From: Actinomycetaceae bacterium zg-1166
GTDB taxonomy: Bacteria; Actinomycetota; Actinomycetes; Actinomycetales; Actinomycetaceae
NCBI GenBank assembly: GCA_015679245.1
Contig: CP064953.1
Span: 1,798,001 to 1,862,000, forward strand
Reading direction: 5' to 3'
DNA: 64,000 nucleotides
The notes under the pieces are model-generated. The model saw nothing but the letters and a program-made list of their open reading frames with translations. It had not been told where the DNA came from and ran no database searches. Position numbers and translations under genes: made by a program. Position 1 is the first letter of the stretch. Every line of letters starts with the position of its first letter. Shown in pieces: positions 28,534 through 36,810 of this stretch.

Positions 28534-30231
28534 ATGACGCGGCTTGTTAATATCCCAGCAGATTTCCCTGCCGAATCGCTCCGTGGTTTCGTCCTCGCCA
28601 ATAAGCGCTACGTCAAGCCAGTCTACGGCGGAGTCGTGCGCTCAACAGCCACTCCTCAAGGAAAAGTCGCCGTTGTCTACGGTGGCGGCTCCGGTCACTA
28701 CCCAGCCTTCGCCGGATGGGTCGGCGCAGGTATCGCCGACGGCGCGGTCTGCGGCAACATCTTCTCCTCTCCCTCCGGTGCCCAGGCGTACTCCGTACTC
28801 AAGGCAGCCGACCGCGGTGCTGGTGTCCTTATGGGCTTTGGTAACTACGCTGGCGATGTCCTCCACTTTGGCCAAGCCATTGAACGCCTACGCGCAGAAG
28901 GAATCCAGGCTGATACCCTCGTCGTTACCGACGACATCGCCTCCGGCTCTCGCGAGGAGATCGAGAAGCGCCGAGGCATCGCTGGCGACTTCCCAATCTT
29001 CAAGATTGCTGGCGCTGCCGCCGAAGCCGGTAAGAACTTCGAGGAAGTCAAGCGCGTGTTCGCCAAGGCAAATGCCGCCACCCGCTCCTTTGGAGTGGCC
29101 TTCTCCGGGTGCACTCTTCCCGGAGCTGAAGACCCACTCTTCACGGTACCCGAGGGGAAAATGGGCATCGGCCTAGGGATCCATGGCGAGCCTGGTGTAG
29201 ATGAAGCCACCCTCGGCAGTGCCAACGAAGTGGCAAAAACTCTTGTTGATGGACTCCTCGCCGAAGCTCCCGAAGGTGCTGGTAAGCGCGTAGTGGCCGT
29301 GGTCAATGGCCTCGGCGATACAAAGTATGAGGAACTCTTCGTCGTGGCAGGAGCCGTATATGACCTCCTCACTGAGGCCGGCCTTGATGTTGCCGATCTC
29401 GAATCAGGCGAATTCGTCACCTCACTCGATATGGCTGGTATTTCTCTCACCCTCACCTGGGTGGACGAGGAACTCTTTGGCTACTGGGATGCCCCCTGTG
29501 ACACCCCGGCCTACCGTAAAGGCTCAGTGGGCGAAGTGGAACGCGACGATAGTGTGCTCAACAATGAGGCCACAAAGGTCGCGGTACACACAGAAGGCTC
29601 TGAGGCATCCAAAGCTGGTGCTGCCAGGGCTGCTGTGCTGCTTGAGAAGATTGCCACCATGCTCGAAGAGGCAAAAGAAGAGCTTGGCAAACTCGATTCC
29701 ATCGCAGGCGATGGCGACCACGGCATCGGTATGGCCAATGGCTCGAAGGCCGCAGCCATCGCAGCCGCTCACATCGCATCCGAAGGCGCTGGCCTTTCTA
29801 CAACTCTGGCAGCCGCAGGAGATGCCTGGTCTGATCGCGCTGGCGGTACCTCAGGCGCTTTGTGGGGAAGTCTCCTCACTGCGTTTGGCTCCACCTTCGG
29901 CAATGAGGCAAAACCGGATCTCGCCACGGCTGTAGCCGCCCTTGAAGCTGGCCGTGAAGCCGTCCAGCGCCTTGGTGGAGCACAAGTTGGTGACAAGACC
30001 CTCGTCGATGCACTCGTCCCACTGGTTGAAGCCTTCGCCACCACCGAAGGTGACTTCCAGGCCAAGGCTGCCGCAGCTCTGGAGGCTGGCCAGCAAGGTG
30101 CCGATTCCACGGCCAATCTTGTGGCCAAGCTCGGGCGTGCACGACCTCTCGGTGAGAAGTCGCTCGGCACGCCTGATCCTGGTGCGATCTCACTCGTGCG
30201 CGTAGCTCGCGTAGTGGCAGAGAACATCTAA
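28534..30231 (+). CDS. Dihydroxyacetone kinase family protein, fused DhaK-DhaL (possibly tetrulose kinase)
   Basis: A 565-residue ATP-dependent ketose kinase with the DhaK domain (about residues 1-335) fused to DhaL (about 365-565). DhaK motifs are VVYGGGSGHYPAFAGWVGAG and the covalent-substrate His in GLGIHGEPG. The DhaL metal loop is IAGDGDHGIGMANG. Canonical kinases read GSGHEPAH where this one has GSGHYPAF. That change is found in family members acting on tetruloses such as erythrulose, so a C4 substrate is a fair guess (inference). It is monocistronic, with its own promoter and a strong terminator. Related functions appear in the zinc dehydrogenase next door and the C4 acid enzymes at 48-51 kb. 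Confidence 0.87.
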   Translation: MTRLVNIPADFPAESLRGFVLANKRYVKPVYGGVVRSTATPQGKVAVVYGGGSGHYPAFAGWVGAGIADGAVCGNIFSSPSGAQAYSVLKAADRGAGVLMGFGNYAGDVLHFGQAIERLRAEGIQADTLVVTDDIASGSREEIEKRRGIAGDFPIFKIAGAAAEAGKNFEEVKRVFAKANAATRSFGVAFSGCTLPGAEDPLFTVPEGKMGIGLGIHGEPGVDEATLGSANEVAKTLVDGLLAEAPEGAGKRVVAVVNGLGDTKYEELFVVAGAVYDLLTEAGLDVADLESGEFVTSLDMAGISLTLTWVDEELFGYWDAPCDTPAYRKGSVGEVERDDSVLNNEATKVAVHTEGSEASKAGAARAAVLLEKIATMLEEAKEELGKLDSIAGDGDHGIGMANGSKAAAIAAAHIASEGAGLSTTLAAAGDAWSDRAGGTSGALWGSLLTAFGSTFGNEAKPDLATAVAALEAGREAVQRLGGAQVGDKTLVDALVPLVEAFATTEGDFQAKAAAALEAGQQGADSTANLVAKLGRARPLGEKSLGTPDPGAISLVRVARVVAENI

Positions 30232-30279
30232 GTTCTCCTCGCGCCAGGAGCGACGTAAGAGCGAGACAGGAGCAACACA

Positions 30280-30325
30280 GAGAAGAGTCTTTCCTCGGCG
30301 GATTCGCCGAGGAAAGACTCTTCTC
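30280..30325 (+). terminator. Intrinsic terminator after the dihydroxyacetone-type kinase
   Basis: A perfect 21-bp stem (arms 30280-30300 and 30305-30325) with the 4-base loop GATT, followed by GTTTCTCT. Located 48 bases after the stop codon. Confidence 0.88.
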
Positions 30326-30463
30326 GTTTCTCTAGATTTACTCACGAGGATGAGTAGCACGTCATGGACACCGACCGTAGAGGCGCAGAAGAGCCGCCAT
30401 GGTGAGAGTGCCGCCATGGTCAGAGCACTAGTTTCGAGGGGGAAGGTAGCTCAAGCCAATAGC

Positions 30464-31504
30464 TCACTCAGGAACCACAGCTACCTTAATTCCCCTACCA
30501 GAGGCAGCATATTCGATGGCCTCAACAACATCGTCAAGCACGTAGGTATCTGTGTGCAGTGACTTCACATCAATCTGTCCCGAGGCGATGAGCTGGAGGG
30601 CTTTCTCCTGTGTTTCACGGCGGCAGTTCGAGCCACCGGAGACGAAGAGCTCGCGATAGTGGATGATATTCGGGTCGATCTCAGAAATCCCACCCTTGGG
30701 GAATCCGGCGAAAGCATTGACACGCCCGCGCTTGCGCACCACGCCAAGCGCATCATTAACCAGAGCGTGCGCGCCGATGCAGAGCACGGCCACGTCTGCA
30801 CCAATACCACCGGTGAGGTCAAAGACGAATTCTTTGAGGTCAGTCTCCTTCGGGTTCACGGTATGAGTAGCCCCGAGGCTAGCCACCTTCTCTAGGCGCG
30901 ATTCGGAGAGATCCGAGACGACGATATTCGTAGCTCCGTGGAGGCGAGCCACTTGCGTGTGGAGCATCCCTATGGGGCCAGCACCCGTAATCACCACAGT
31001 ATCGCCAGGAGAAGGTTTGTAGTTACTCGCGCCGTTGAGCACGCAACCCAGCGGCTCAGAAAGTGCCGCCTCCACCGGGGTGACACTTGCAGCTACCTTG
31101 TAGATACCCCCACGCACAATTGCCTCAGCAGGGATACGAATATATTCAGCGAGGCCGCCACTAATGGCGTAGCCAAAAAGTTTGGCGTGATCGCACAAGT
31201 GGTCGAAACCCGCCTTGCAGTAGTAACACCGCAGACAGGGAACCGTGGGATTGACAGCTACAAGATCACCTTCGCTGTAGCCATGCACACCCTCACCCAC
31301 CTCGGTGACATAACCAGCGATCTCATGGCCAAGAATCACACCAAAATCGATGCCAGCCGTCTTTTCCCCCCGGAGAATACGCCCATCTGTACCGCAGAGG
31401 GTGTTAGCTCCCACTTTGAGAATAAGTTCGCCAGGAGAGGCATGTGGATCTGGGACATTCTGAAGTTCAAGGTTTCCTGGGCTGACGAGCACTGCTGCTT
31501 TCAT
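30464..31504 (-). CDS. Zinc-dependent medium-chain alcohol/polyol dehydrogenase
   Basis: A 346-residue NAD(P)-dependent MDR dehydrogenase. The catalytic zinc ligands are the Cys in TLCGTD and the His-Glu in LGHEIAG; the structural zinc site is CLRCYYCKAGFDHLC. The Rossmann motif GAGPIG is followed by an Asp in VVSDLSE, which favours NAD over NADP. Its closest functional class is sorbitol/threonine/butanediol-type polyol dehydrogenases; the substrate cannot be read. I chose the ATG at 31504 after GGGAG. It converges with the kinase at 28.5 kb, and the pair could oxidise a polyol and phosphorylate the ketose (inference). Confidence 0.87.
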   Translation of the reverse strand: MKAAVLVSPGNLELQNVPDPHASPGELILKVGANTLCGTDGRILRGEKTAGIDFGVILGHEIAGYVTEVGEGVHGYSEGDLVAVNPTVPCLRCYYCKAGFDHLCDHAKLFGYAISGGLAEYIRIPAEAIVRGGIYKVAASVTPVEAALSEPLGCVLNGASNYKPSPGDTVVITGAGPIGMLHTQVARLHGATNIVVSDLSESRLEKVASLGATHTVNPKETDLKEFVFDLTGGIGADVAVLCIGAHALVNDALGVVRKRGRVNAFAGFPKGGISEIDPNIIHYRELFVSGGSNCRRETQEKALQLIASGQIDVKSLHTDTYVLDDVVEAIEYAASGRGIKVAVVPE

Positions 31505-31734
31505 GATTACTCCCATCTCAAACGCGCTGTGGCTTCGGTGTCACGTAAAAGACGCGCTGCTCAATGCCCCTATACTACCAACCTTGTGGTGTGTACCACC
31601 TTTGAGCCTAGCCTGTCAGATACTGAAAAGTGATCCATCACATGCTCTGTGTGTGTTCCTGTCTGCGTTCATCCCCTATTCTACTAGGTGGAGCGCCGTT
31701 ACCGAGATGGCGCCCTAACCTCCAGGGAGGATAC

Positions 31735-32358
31735 GTGGCCCGCAAAAAGTTTGAGAAGTCGGATTCGCTCTTTGGGCTTCTGCGAGTGCAATCGCAGTTC
31801 CTCGTCGAAGCTGCTGATCTCCTTGGACAGGTGATTAGCGCCGACCCGGCTAGCCGCATTGAACTCAATAATTCACTTCACAAGGTTGAACACAAGGCTG
31901 ACGAAGCCTGCCACACAGTTCTCAACAAAATTAATCAATCCTTTGTTCTCCCCTTCGATCGTGAGGATCTCTACACACTCTCCATCGTCATGGACGATTG
32001 CCTTGACCTTATGGACGAAGCTGGCGATAACATCGTCCTCTACAAGCCGGGTTCACTTCCCAAAGGTGTGCAGACTCAGGTGGAGATTCTGCGCAACTGC
32101 GCCCGCCTCACTCACGAGATTATGGGTCGCCTCTCTGTGATTGACGCGAGCACACGCGACTACTGGATCGAAGTAAACCAACTGGAAAACCAGGGGGATC
32201 AGATCTACCGCGCAATGGTTTCTGAACTTTTCGAGAACGCCACCGATGCTCTCGAAGTGCTGCGCATCAAGCTGGTTCTCGACGTCATCGAGAATGCGAT
32301 CGACGCTTTCGAGCACCTCTCGGGCACCGTTGAGTCGATTGCCATCAAGGAGTCCTGA
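31735..32358 (+). CDS. PhoU-like DUF47 protein, phosphate transport accessory
   Basis: A 207-residue all-helical protein of the DUF47/PhoU_div family. The metal-binding helix pairs are seen in HKVEHKADEACH and VNQLENQGDQIY (E-x3-D patterns), with MDDCLDLMDEAGDNI between. The GTG at 31735 has GGGAGG five bases upstream; the longer reading from 31630 would add non-homologous residues. It is encoded 2 bases before the Pit transporter, the standard DUF47-Pit arrangement, where the accessory protein is thought to modulate phosphate uptake. Confidence 0.9.
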   Translation: MARKKFEKSDSLFGLLRVQSQFLVEAADLLGQVISADPASRIELNNSLHKVEHKADEACHTVLNKINQSFVLPFDREDLYTLSIVMDDCLDLMDEAGDNIVLYKPGSLPKGVQTQVEILRNCARLTHEIMGRLSVIDASTRDYWIEVNQLENQGDQIYRAMVSELFENATDALEVLRIKLVLDVIENAIDAFEHLSGTVESIAIKES

Positions 32359-32360
32359 CA

Positions 32361-33374
32361 GTGAACGAGACGTTACTGCTGCTCATCTTTATCGTCGGTG
32401 TGGCATTCATCTTCGACTACACCAACGGTTTCCATGACGCAGCGAACGCCATCGCTACCTCCGTGGCAACGAGAGCACTCTCTCCACGCCAAGCTCTCAC
32501 GATGGCCGCCATCATGAACTTTATTGGCGCTATGCTGGGCACGGCCGTCGCCTCCACGATTGGAGGTGGCATCGTCAACATCAACGATGCTGCGGGGGCA
32601 CATACTGGCCTCATCATTGTGCTGGGCGCCCTCATCGGCGCTATCACGTGGAACATCATCACGTGGTGGTTTGGCCTACCTTCCTCCTCTTCACACGCCC
32701 TCATCGGCGGTCTGTGCGGAGCCGGCCTCACAGCCTCTATCACGGTGCATTGGAGTGTCATCCTGGACAAAGTGGTAGTTCCGATGGTGCTCTCTCCGCT
32801 CGTCGGCTTCCTCTTCGCTTTTGTTTTCATGAAGATTGTCCTGCGGCTTCTATCTAACGCCACATATAAGCCGACGATGCGCCGCTTCCGCCACGCTCAG
32901 ACAGCCTCAGCTGCGGCTCTTGCTTTGGGGCACGGCCTCCAGGATGCTCAAAAGACGATGGGTGTGGTAACCCTCGCTCTCGTCGCTGGCGGATACCACG
33001 AAGATCCCTCTGTGATCCCGTTGTGGGTGAAGGTGGGGGCTGCTCTCGCGATCTCACTGGGCACCTATTCCGGGGGTGCACGCATCATGAAAACACTCGG
33101 TCAAAAGATCATCGATCTTGACTCCTCGCGAGGTTTTGTGGCCGAGCTTGTGGGTGCCACGGTACTCTTCACTACCGCACACTTCCACGCACCAATCTCC
33201 ACCACGCACACGATTACCTGCGCCATCATGGGCGTGGGTGCGACGAAGAGGAAGTCAGCTGTGCGCTGGGGAATTGCTGGAAATATCGTCACAGCCTGGG
33301 TGCTTACACTCCCAGCTGCTGCAGCGGTGTCAGCACTAGCCACGTGGATTTGTATGCATACAATTCCGCTTTAG
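32361..33374 (+). CDS. pit: Inorganic phosphate transporter, PiT family
   Basis: A 337-residue membrane protein with about ten hydrophobic segments and the two PiT signature repeats: FDYTNGFHDAANAIAT (about residues 18-33) and ALGHGLQDAQKTMGV in the second half, plus GLPSSSSHALIGGL and APISTTHTITCAIMG. It is a low-affinity proton- or sodium-coupled phosphate/metal-phosphate importer. The GTG start uses AAGGAG located at the end of the upstream accessory gene, so translation is coupled. Confidence 0.95.
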   Translation: MNETLLLLIFIVGVAFIFDYTNGFHDAANAIATSVATRALSPRQALTMAAIMNFIGAMLGTAVASTIGGGIVNINDAAGAHTGLIIVLGALIGAITWNIITWWFGLPSSSSHALIGGLCGAGLTASITVHWSVILDKVVVPMVLSPLVGFLFAFVFMKIVLRLLSNATYKPTMRRFRHAQTASAAALALGHGLQDAQKTMGVVTLALVAGGYHEDPSVIPLWVKVGAALAISLGTYSGGARIMKTLGQKIIDLDSSRGFVAELVGATVLFTTAHFHAPISTTHTITCAIMGVGATKRKSAVRWGIAGNIVTAWVLTLPAAAAVSALATWICMHTIPL

Positions 33375-33397
33375 AGCTTCTTATCACTCTGCTCCAG

Positions 33398-33433
33398 AAT
33401 GAGGGGCTGGTCGCTACAGACTGGCTCCTCATT
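33398..33433 (+). terminator. Hairpin after pit
   Basis: A 15-bp stem including three G-U pairs (arms 33398-33412 and 33419-33433, 6-base loop) 24 bases after the pit stop. No clear T-run follows. Confidence 0.5.
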
Positions 33434-33586
33434 GTGTGCGTGCCTCTCAGTGGACATTTCTCAATCCTGGAACCGCACGCCTGCGCCCCGAATACTTATA
33501 ATCCTTGTTGACACACAAATGACATACCGTACAGAAAATCAAGATGAGGGCTGCAGCGTATCAAGGGCTGATTAGCCAAGCACAAC

Positions 33587-34708
33587 TCACACAATCACAA
33601 CTATAAGGACACCCACACATACAGCAGCAAAGATCGCAAGCCCTGCTTTAACCTGCCATTTCGCATAGTTGAAATCCATACCCACACCGAAACGTTTATC
33701 GACGAGAATTGCGGGATCGTCGGGGTTGTAATAAAAAATTCCCCACACATAGAACTCATCGTTGTCGGGTGATTCAGTTTGATCTTTCATCCCATCGGGC
33801 AGCGCAAAGTCAGCAAGGGCACGGTTGAAGTGCGAAAGCTCACGCACAATAAGAGCAATACCTGCCACCGCTGAACCTACCGTAAGCACAAGGAAAGCAA
33901 TGATCGCCGCAGAGATATACGCCTGCACACTTGGCATGAGAGTCACAATGTGTAACACCGCAATACCCGCACTCATGACAAGGATGAGCCAACCCAGAAT
34001 TCTATTCGACAGTGCGAGCGACATTGTCGTGCGAAGATATCCACGATAGGAACGGTCGGTGCGCGGATGGACACGCAAGGTGCTAATAACCCAGGTCAAT
34101 ATCAAGAAAATGGCGACCGCGCCCAGACCCATGAATGTGGCAAAGAAAACGGAGCCAATAGATTTATCTGCCCACCCATCGGGTTGGAAATCACTCCCCC
34201 AGTGCGTCACAAAACGCTCGGGAATCTCCTGCCAATGTGAGGCGACGAATACCGCTGCACTCACGAGGATAAGGAGTGAACTGAAAATCGCAATCCAGGG
34301 AATCGAAGGTGCTGGCACCTCCGGCACGTGTGCGTGGGTGATCTTTCCGACGATGCGCGTTTCACTATCGTCGAACCATCGTTCGCGGTGTTTGGCCTCA
34401 AGAATCAGACGCCTCGAACTGACATAGGCATAGAGGCTGATGGGGATCAGAAGTAGTGAACTCACAGCTCCAAACAGAAACACACGCCATGCGGCAGTAC
34501 AGAGGAGTGCCACAATGAGTCCCCCTCCCACGCAGATGCGTCGATAGCGACGAAGAGCACGATGCACCACATCTGCATTCTGATAAGCAACTGGCACACG
34601 TACCCCTAAAGGAGCTGAAGGTGAAGCAAGGCGCGGGGTAATACTCATGCAGTACGCAAGGAGTAGGGAAATGGCGGACATGAGGAGAGGAAAGGTGATT
34701 TCGTGCAT
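33587..34708 (-). CDS. DUF1648/DUF5808 integral membrane protein
   Basis: A 373-residue membrane protein with about seven to eight hydrophobic segments. The DUF1648 motif appears as PERFVTHWGSDFQPDGWADK (about residues 160-180). A C-terminal soluble block DEFYVWGIFYYNPDDPAI...VDKRFGVG matches the DUF5808 pattern. Such proteins are regularly encoded with a small YtrA-type GntR regulator, as here (the regulator ends 5 bases upstream). The role is unknown; related pairs respond to envelope or antibiotic stress in other Gram-positive bacteria. Confidence 0.85.
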   Translation of the reverse strand: MHEITFPLLMSAISLLLAYCMSITPRLASPSAPLGVRVPVAYQNADVVHRALRRYRRICVGGGLIVALLCTAAWRVFLFGAVSSLLLIPISLYAYVSSRRLILEAKHRERWFDDSETRIVGKITHAHVPEVPAPSIPWIAIFSSLLILVSAAVFVASHWQEIPERFVTHWGSDFQPDGWADKSIGSVFFATFMGLGAVAIFLILTWVISTLRVHPRTDRSYRGYLRTTMSLALSNRILGWLILVMSAGIAVLHIVTLMPSVQAYISAAIIAFLVLTVGSAVAGIALIVRELSHFNRALADFALPDGMKDQTESPDNDEFYVWGIFYYNPDDPAILVDKRFGVGMDFNYAKWQVKAGLAIFAAVCVGVLIVVIV

Positions 34709-34713
34709 GGTAC

Positions 34714-35112
34714 TTACTTCTGTGCGCTAGGTGGAGTGGAAGGAGTGAACTGTGCGAGCAATTCGTCAACGAGCGATCTGATTGTGTGTGCGCTGCATCC
34801 TTGCACATGCGCACGTGCGATCGTGCGTGAGAGATCACGGAGCAGGTGAGCTTCGTTTTCGGGAGTGAAGGTATGAGCCACATGGACAACACTGCCGAGT
34901 CGCGGCTCGGTGATGATGATTCCTTCGTCTTGAAGTAGATCGTAGGCCTTCTTCACCGTGGCCGGATTGATACCAAAATCAGCGGCTACACGGCGAACTG
35001 GATCGAGTCGTGTGCCGTCGGTGAGGCGCGCGTGGGCAATGGCTTCGACAATGCGGTCGTGAATCTGCTGGAAAAGTGGATCAGGTGAATGAGGATCAAG
35101 CTCAATTAACAT
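34714..35112 (-). CDS. GntR family regulator, YtrA subfamily
   Basis: A 132-residue regulator: an N-terminal winged helix (PLFQQIHDRIVEAI, then RRVAADFGINPATVKKAYDLLQ) and a short helical tail of about 60 residues, as in the YtrA subfamily that lacks a large effector domain. A much longer open frame exists, but the ATG at 35112 is preceded by an ideal AAGGAGG and the first residues (MLIELDPHSPDPLF) match the family start. It is cotranscribed with the DUF1648 membrane protein. A palindrome 28 bases upstream is probably its operator. Confidence 0.9.
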   Translation of the reverse strand: MLIELDPHSPDPLFQQIHDRIVEAIAHARLTDGTRLDPVRRVAADFGINPATVKKAYDLLQDEGIIITEPRLGSVVHVAHTFTPENEAHLLRDLSRTIARAHVQGCSAHTIRSLVDELLAQFTPSTPPSAQK

Positions 35113-35139
35113 TCCTCCTCCTTCCTGTATTACTAACCA

Positions 35140-35156
35140 TAATACACTATGTATTA
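35140..35156 (-). promoter_or_regulatory. Probable GntR (YtrA-type) operator
   Basis: TAATACA-CTA-TGTATTA is a perfect 7-bp dyad. An overlapping second dyad, GTATTA-N7-TAATAC, spans 35127-35145. On the minus strand TATTAT within it may be the -10 box, consistent with autorepression. Confidence 0.6.
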
Positions 35157-35338
35157 CTTTTACTAGTACAGAAAGGGTATGTGAATGGTGTAGAGAACGA
35201 AAGAACACAGAGATAACAAGCTCATCATCTCCTTGCGCCACCCCACACCCCACCATACTCACCACAACCCGCTCGCCAAGACCGCACAATTCAGCAACAA
35301 TAGGACATGTACATCGAGCCTGTGTAAAGGAGTAGCTC

Positions 35339-35779
35339 GTGGAAAATGAGGCCCAGAGTCCGCACACACAGACCGTAGGAGGCACCTCACCCTCCCGGTC
35401 AGAACGCACCATTGGCGAACTCATCGCGAAAGTCTCCGAGCAGTTCTCCTCGCTTATTCGCGACGAGATCGAATTCGCTACCGTCAATCTCAAAGCAAAA
35501 CTCACAAAAATCGGCATTGGTGGCGCTCTCATCGCCGCAGGGGGCGCCCTCGCCATCTTTTCTTTCACACTCCTACTCTTTGGAGCCGTGGCCGCTTTTG
35601 CTCTCATCATGCCCTGGTGGGCAGCGTTCCTCTCTGTCGCAGGAATTTTGCTTGCGCTCACCGTACTTCTCGTAGTGATCGGCCTTACGAAGCTCAAGGC
35701 GTCAAAAAAGCACGTCGTAGACCCTAAAGGCGGCTTCCAACAAGACGTAGATGCCTTCAAGAAAGGACTAGATAAATGA
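35339..35779 (+). CDS. Holin superfamily III-type membrane protein (PF07332-like), non-phage
   Basis: A 146-residue protein with a Ser/Thr-rich head, an amphipathic helix (IGELIAKVSEQFSSLIRDEIEFA), two close membrane helices (about residues 60-85 and 90-115) and a basic tail. This is the layout of the phage-holin-family proteins that are common on actinobacterial chromosomes and have no lysis role shown. The GTG is preceded by AAGGAG. It overlaps the DUF3618 gene by ATGA, a very common pair. No phage genes are nearby, so this is a housekeeping envelope protein of unknown role. Confidence 0.85.
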   Translation: MENEAQSPHTQTVGGTSPSRSERTIGELIAKVSEQFSSLIRDEIEFATVNLKAKLTKIGIGGALIAAGGALAIFSFTLLLFGAVAAFALIMPWWAAFLSVAGILLALTVLLVVIGLTKLKASKKHVVDPKGGFQQDVDAFKKGLDK

Positions 35780-36141
35780 GTGAATCTCTCGACGAGAGCA
35801 AGGTACGTTCAGCTGAACAGATCGAACACGATCTCCAGCGCACCCGCGAAGAAATGATAGCCACCGTCAATGAACTCGCCAACCGTCTCGACCCAAAAAC
35901 CCTTGCGAAGGACGCAGCAGAACAGGCACGCGATAAAGTAACCACCGCCGCACAAACGGCTCAAGAGAAAGCACAGAACGCACTCCATGCAGCCTCTGAG
36001 GCACTCTCTGATATCCGTGAACGCGCCGAACACACTGTCGAGAAAGCAAAGGCTGGAGATCGCAAGGCTCTCACCACTCTCGGTAGCGTAGCTCTTGCTG
36101 GCCTCTGTGCATTCACTCTGCTACTTCACCGCAAAAAGTAG
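35776..36141 (+). CDS. DUF3618 domain-containing protein
   Basis: A 121-residue protein: the DUF3618 motif RSAEQIEHDLQRTREEMIATVNELANRLDP at the start (about residues 11-40), a long Ala/Lys/Glu amphipathic helix resembling LEA-type repeats, and one C-terminal membrane helix ending LLLHRKK. It probably associates with the membrane together with the holin-superfamily protein encoded just upstream. Function unknown. Confidence 0.88.
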   Translation: MSESLDESKVRSAEQIEHDLQRTREEMIATVNELANRLDPKTLAKDAAEQARDKVTTAAQTAQEKAQNALHAASEALSDIRERAEHTVEKAKAGDRKALTTLGSVALAGLCAFTLLLHRKK

Positions 36142-36461
36142 CTGACATCTGAATATCACCTCCGGCCACGGTTTCACAGCGCGCAATTCCACCCACGCGA
36201 TTACCGCACATAAACTCACGTATGTGAAACGCAGGTAACGCGCGGGTGAGATGCGTGGAATACACATAAGCAAGCTCACCATCCCATACCTCGCGCCTCC
36301 CGTGCTTGGTTTGTGTTGCTGAGGTAACATATCTCTGTTGCCCTTCTCATCCCGAGCCACATGGAATCCGGAGTGAGCACAAGGTAATGTTAAGCAACGT
36401 ATAGATTCCGCCCAGGGGAGGTCACGATTCTCCCCCACGATGAGATGAAGGGGGTCGAGCC
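36142..36461. other. Intergenic region, no gene seen
   Basis: Contains a widely spaced 8-bp inverted repeat GTTTCACA (36171-36178) / TGTGAAAC (36223-36230) and, at its right end, the AAGGGGG ribosome site of the DUF3073 gene. Nothing else could be recognised. Confidence 0.4.
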
Positions 36462-36662
36462 ATGGGGCGCGGCCGTCAGAAGGCTAAGCAACGCAAGGTA
36501 GCCCGAGATCTCAAGTACTACACTCCAGAAACAGATTATGCGGCTCTCGAACGTGAACTTAAAGCAAGCCAGCGTTCGGAGGAAGAGGACGAGGACTACT
36601 ACGAGATCCCTCCCGCAATTGACGATTGGGAGATCGAGCCGCGTTCGCGTTCTTCTCGTTGA
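36462..36662 (+). CDS. DUF3073 domain-containing protein
   Basis: A 66-residue protein with the diagnostic actinobacterial start MGRGRQKAKQRKVARDLKY and an acidic middle (SEEEDEDYYE). The basic N-terminus suggests nucleic-acid or ribosome contact, but the function is unknown. The family is nearly confined to Actinomycetota and supports the taxonomic placement. Confidence 0.93.
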   Translation: MGRGRQKAKQRKVARDLKYYTPETDYAALERELKASQRSEEEDEDYYEIPPAIDDWEIEPRSRSSR

Positions 36663-36672
36663 CCTGCAGCAA

Positions 36673-36720
36673 CGAAGGGACTGCTTCCTAGCGTGAGTAC
36701 GCCAGAAAGCAGTCCCTTCG
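36673..36720. terminator. Bidirectional-type terminator between DUF3073 and FGGY kinase
   Basis: A perfect 14-bp stem (arms 36673-36686 and 36707-36720) with a 20-base loop lies between convergent genes, 10 bases after the DUF3073 stop. Confidence 0.65.
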
Positions 36721-36810
36721 AGTATTTCGGGTATATCACACAAGGAACCTGCTGAGTTCACAAACCTGAGTTCACCTCGCAGTAAGTTCCACCTAAGTGA
36801 GTGCACCCAA

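Noticed and set aside
28170-28601. 143-codon minus-strand open frame upstream of the ketose kinase
   Set aside because: Overlaps the kinase start and its promoter, has no ribosome site and no protein-like composition.
34714-35760. 348-residue open frame including the GntR gene
   Set aside because: Only the part from 35112 matches GntR and has a strong ribosome site; the upstream portion is antisense to the holin-superfamily gene.
35339-36141. Possible prophage remnant because of a holin-like protein
   Set aside because: Holin-superfamily III and DUF3618 pairs are ordinary chromosomal genes in actinobacteria, and no phage structural or integrase genes are near.
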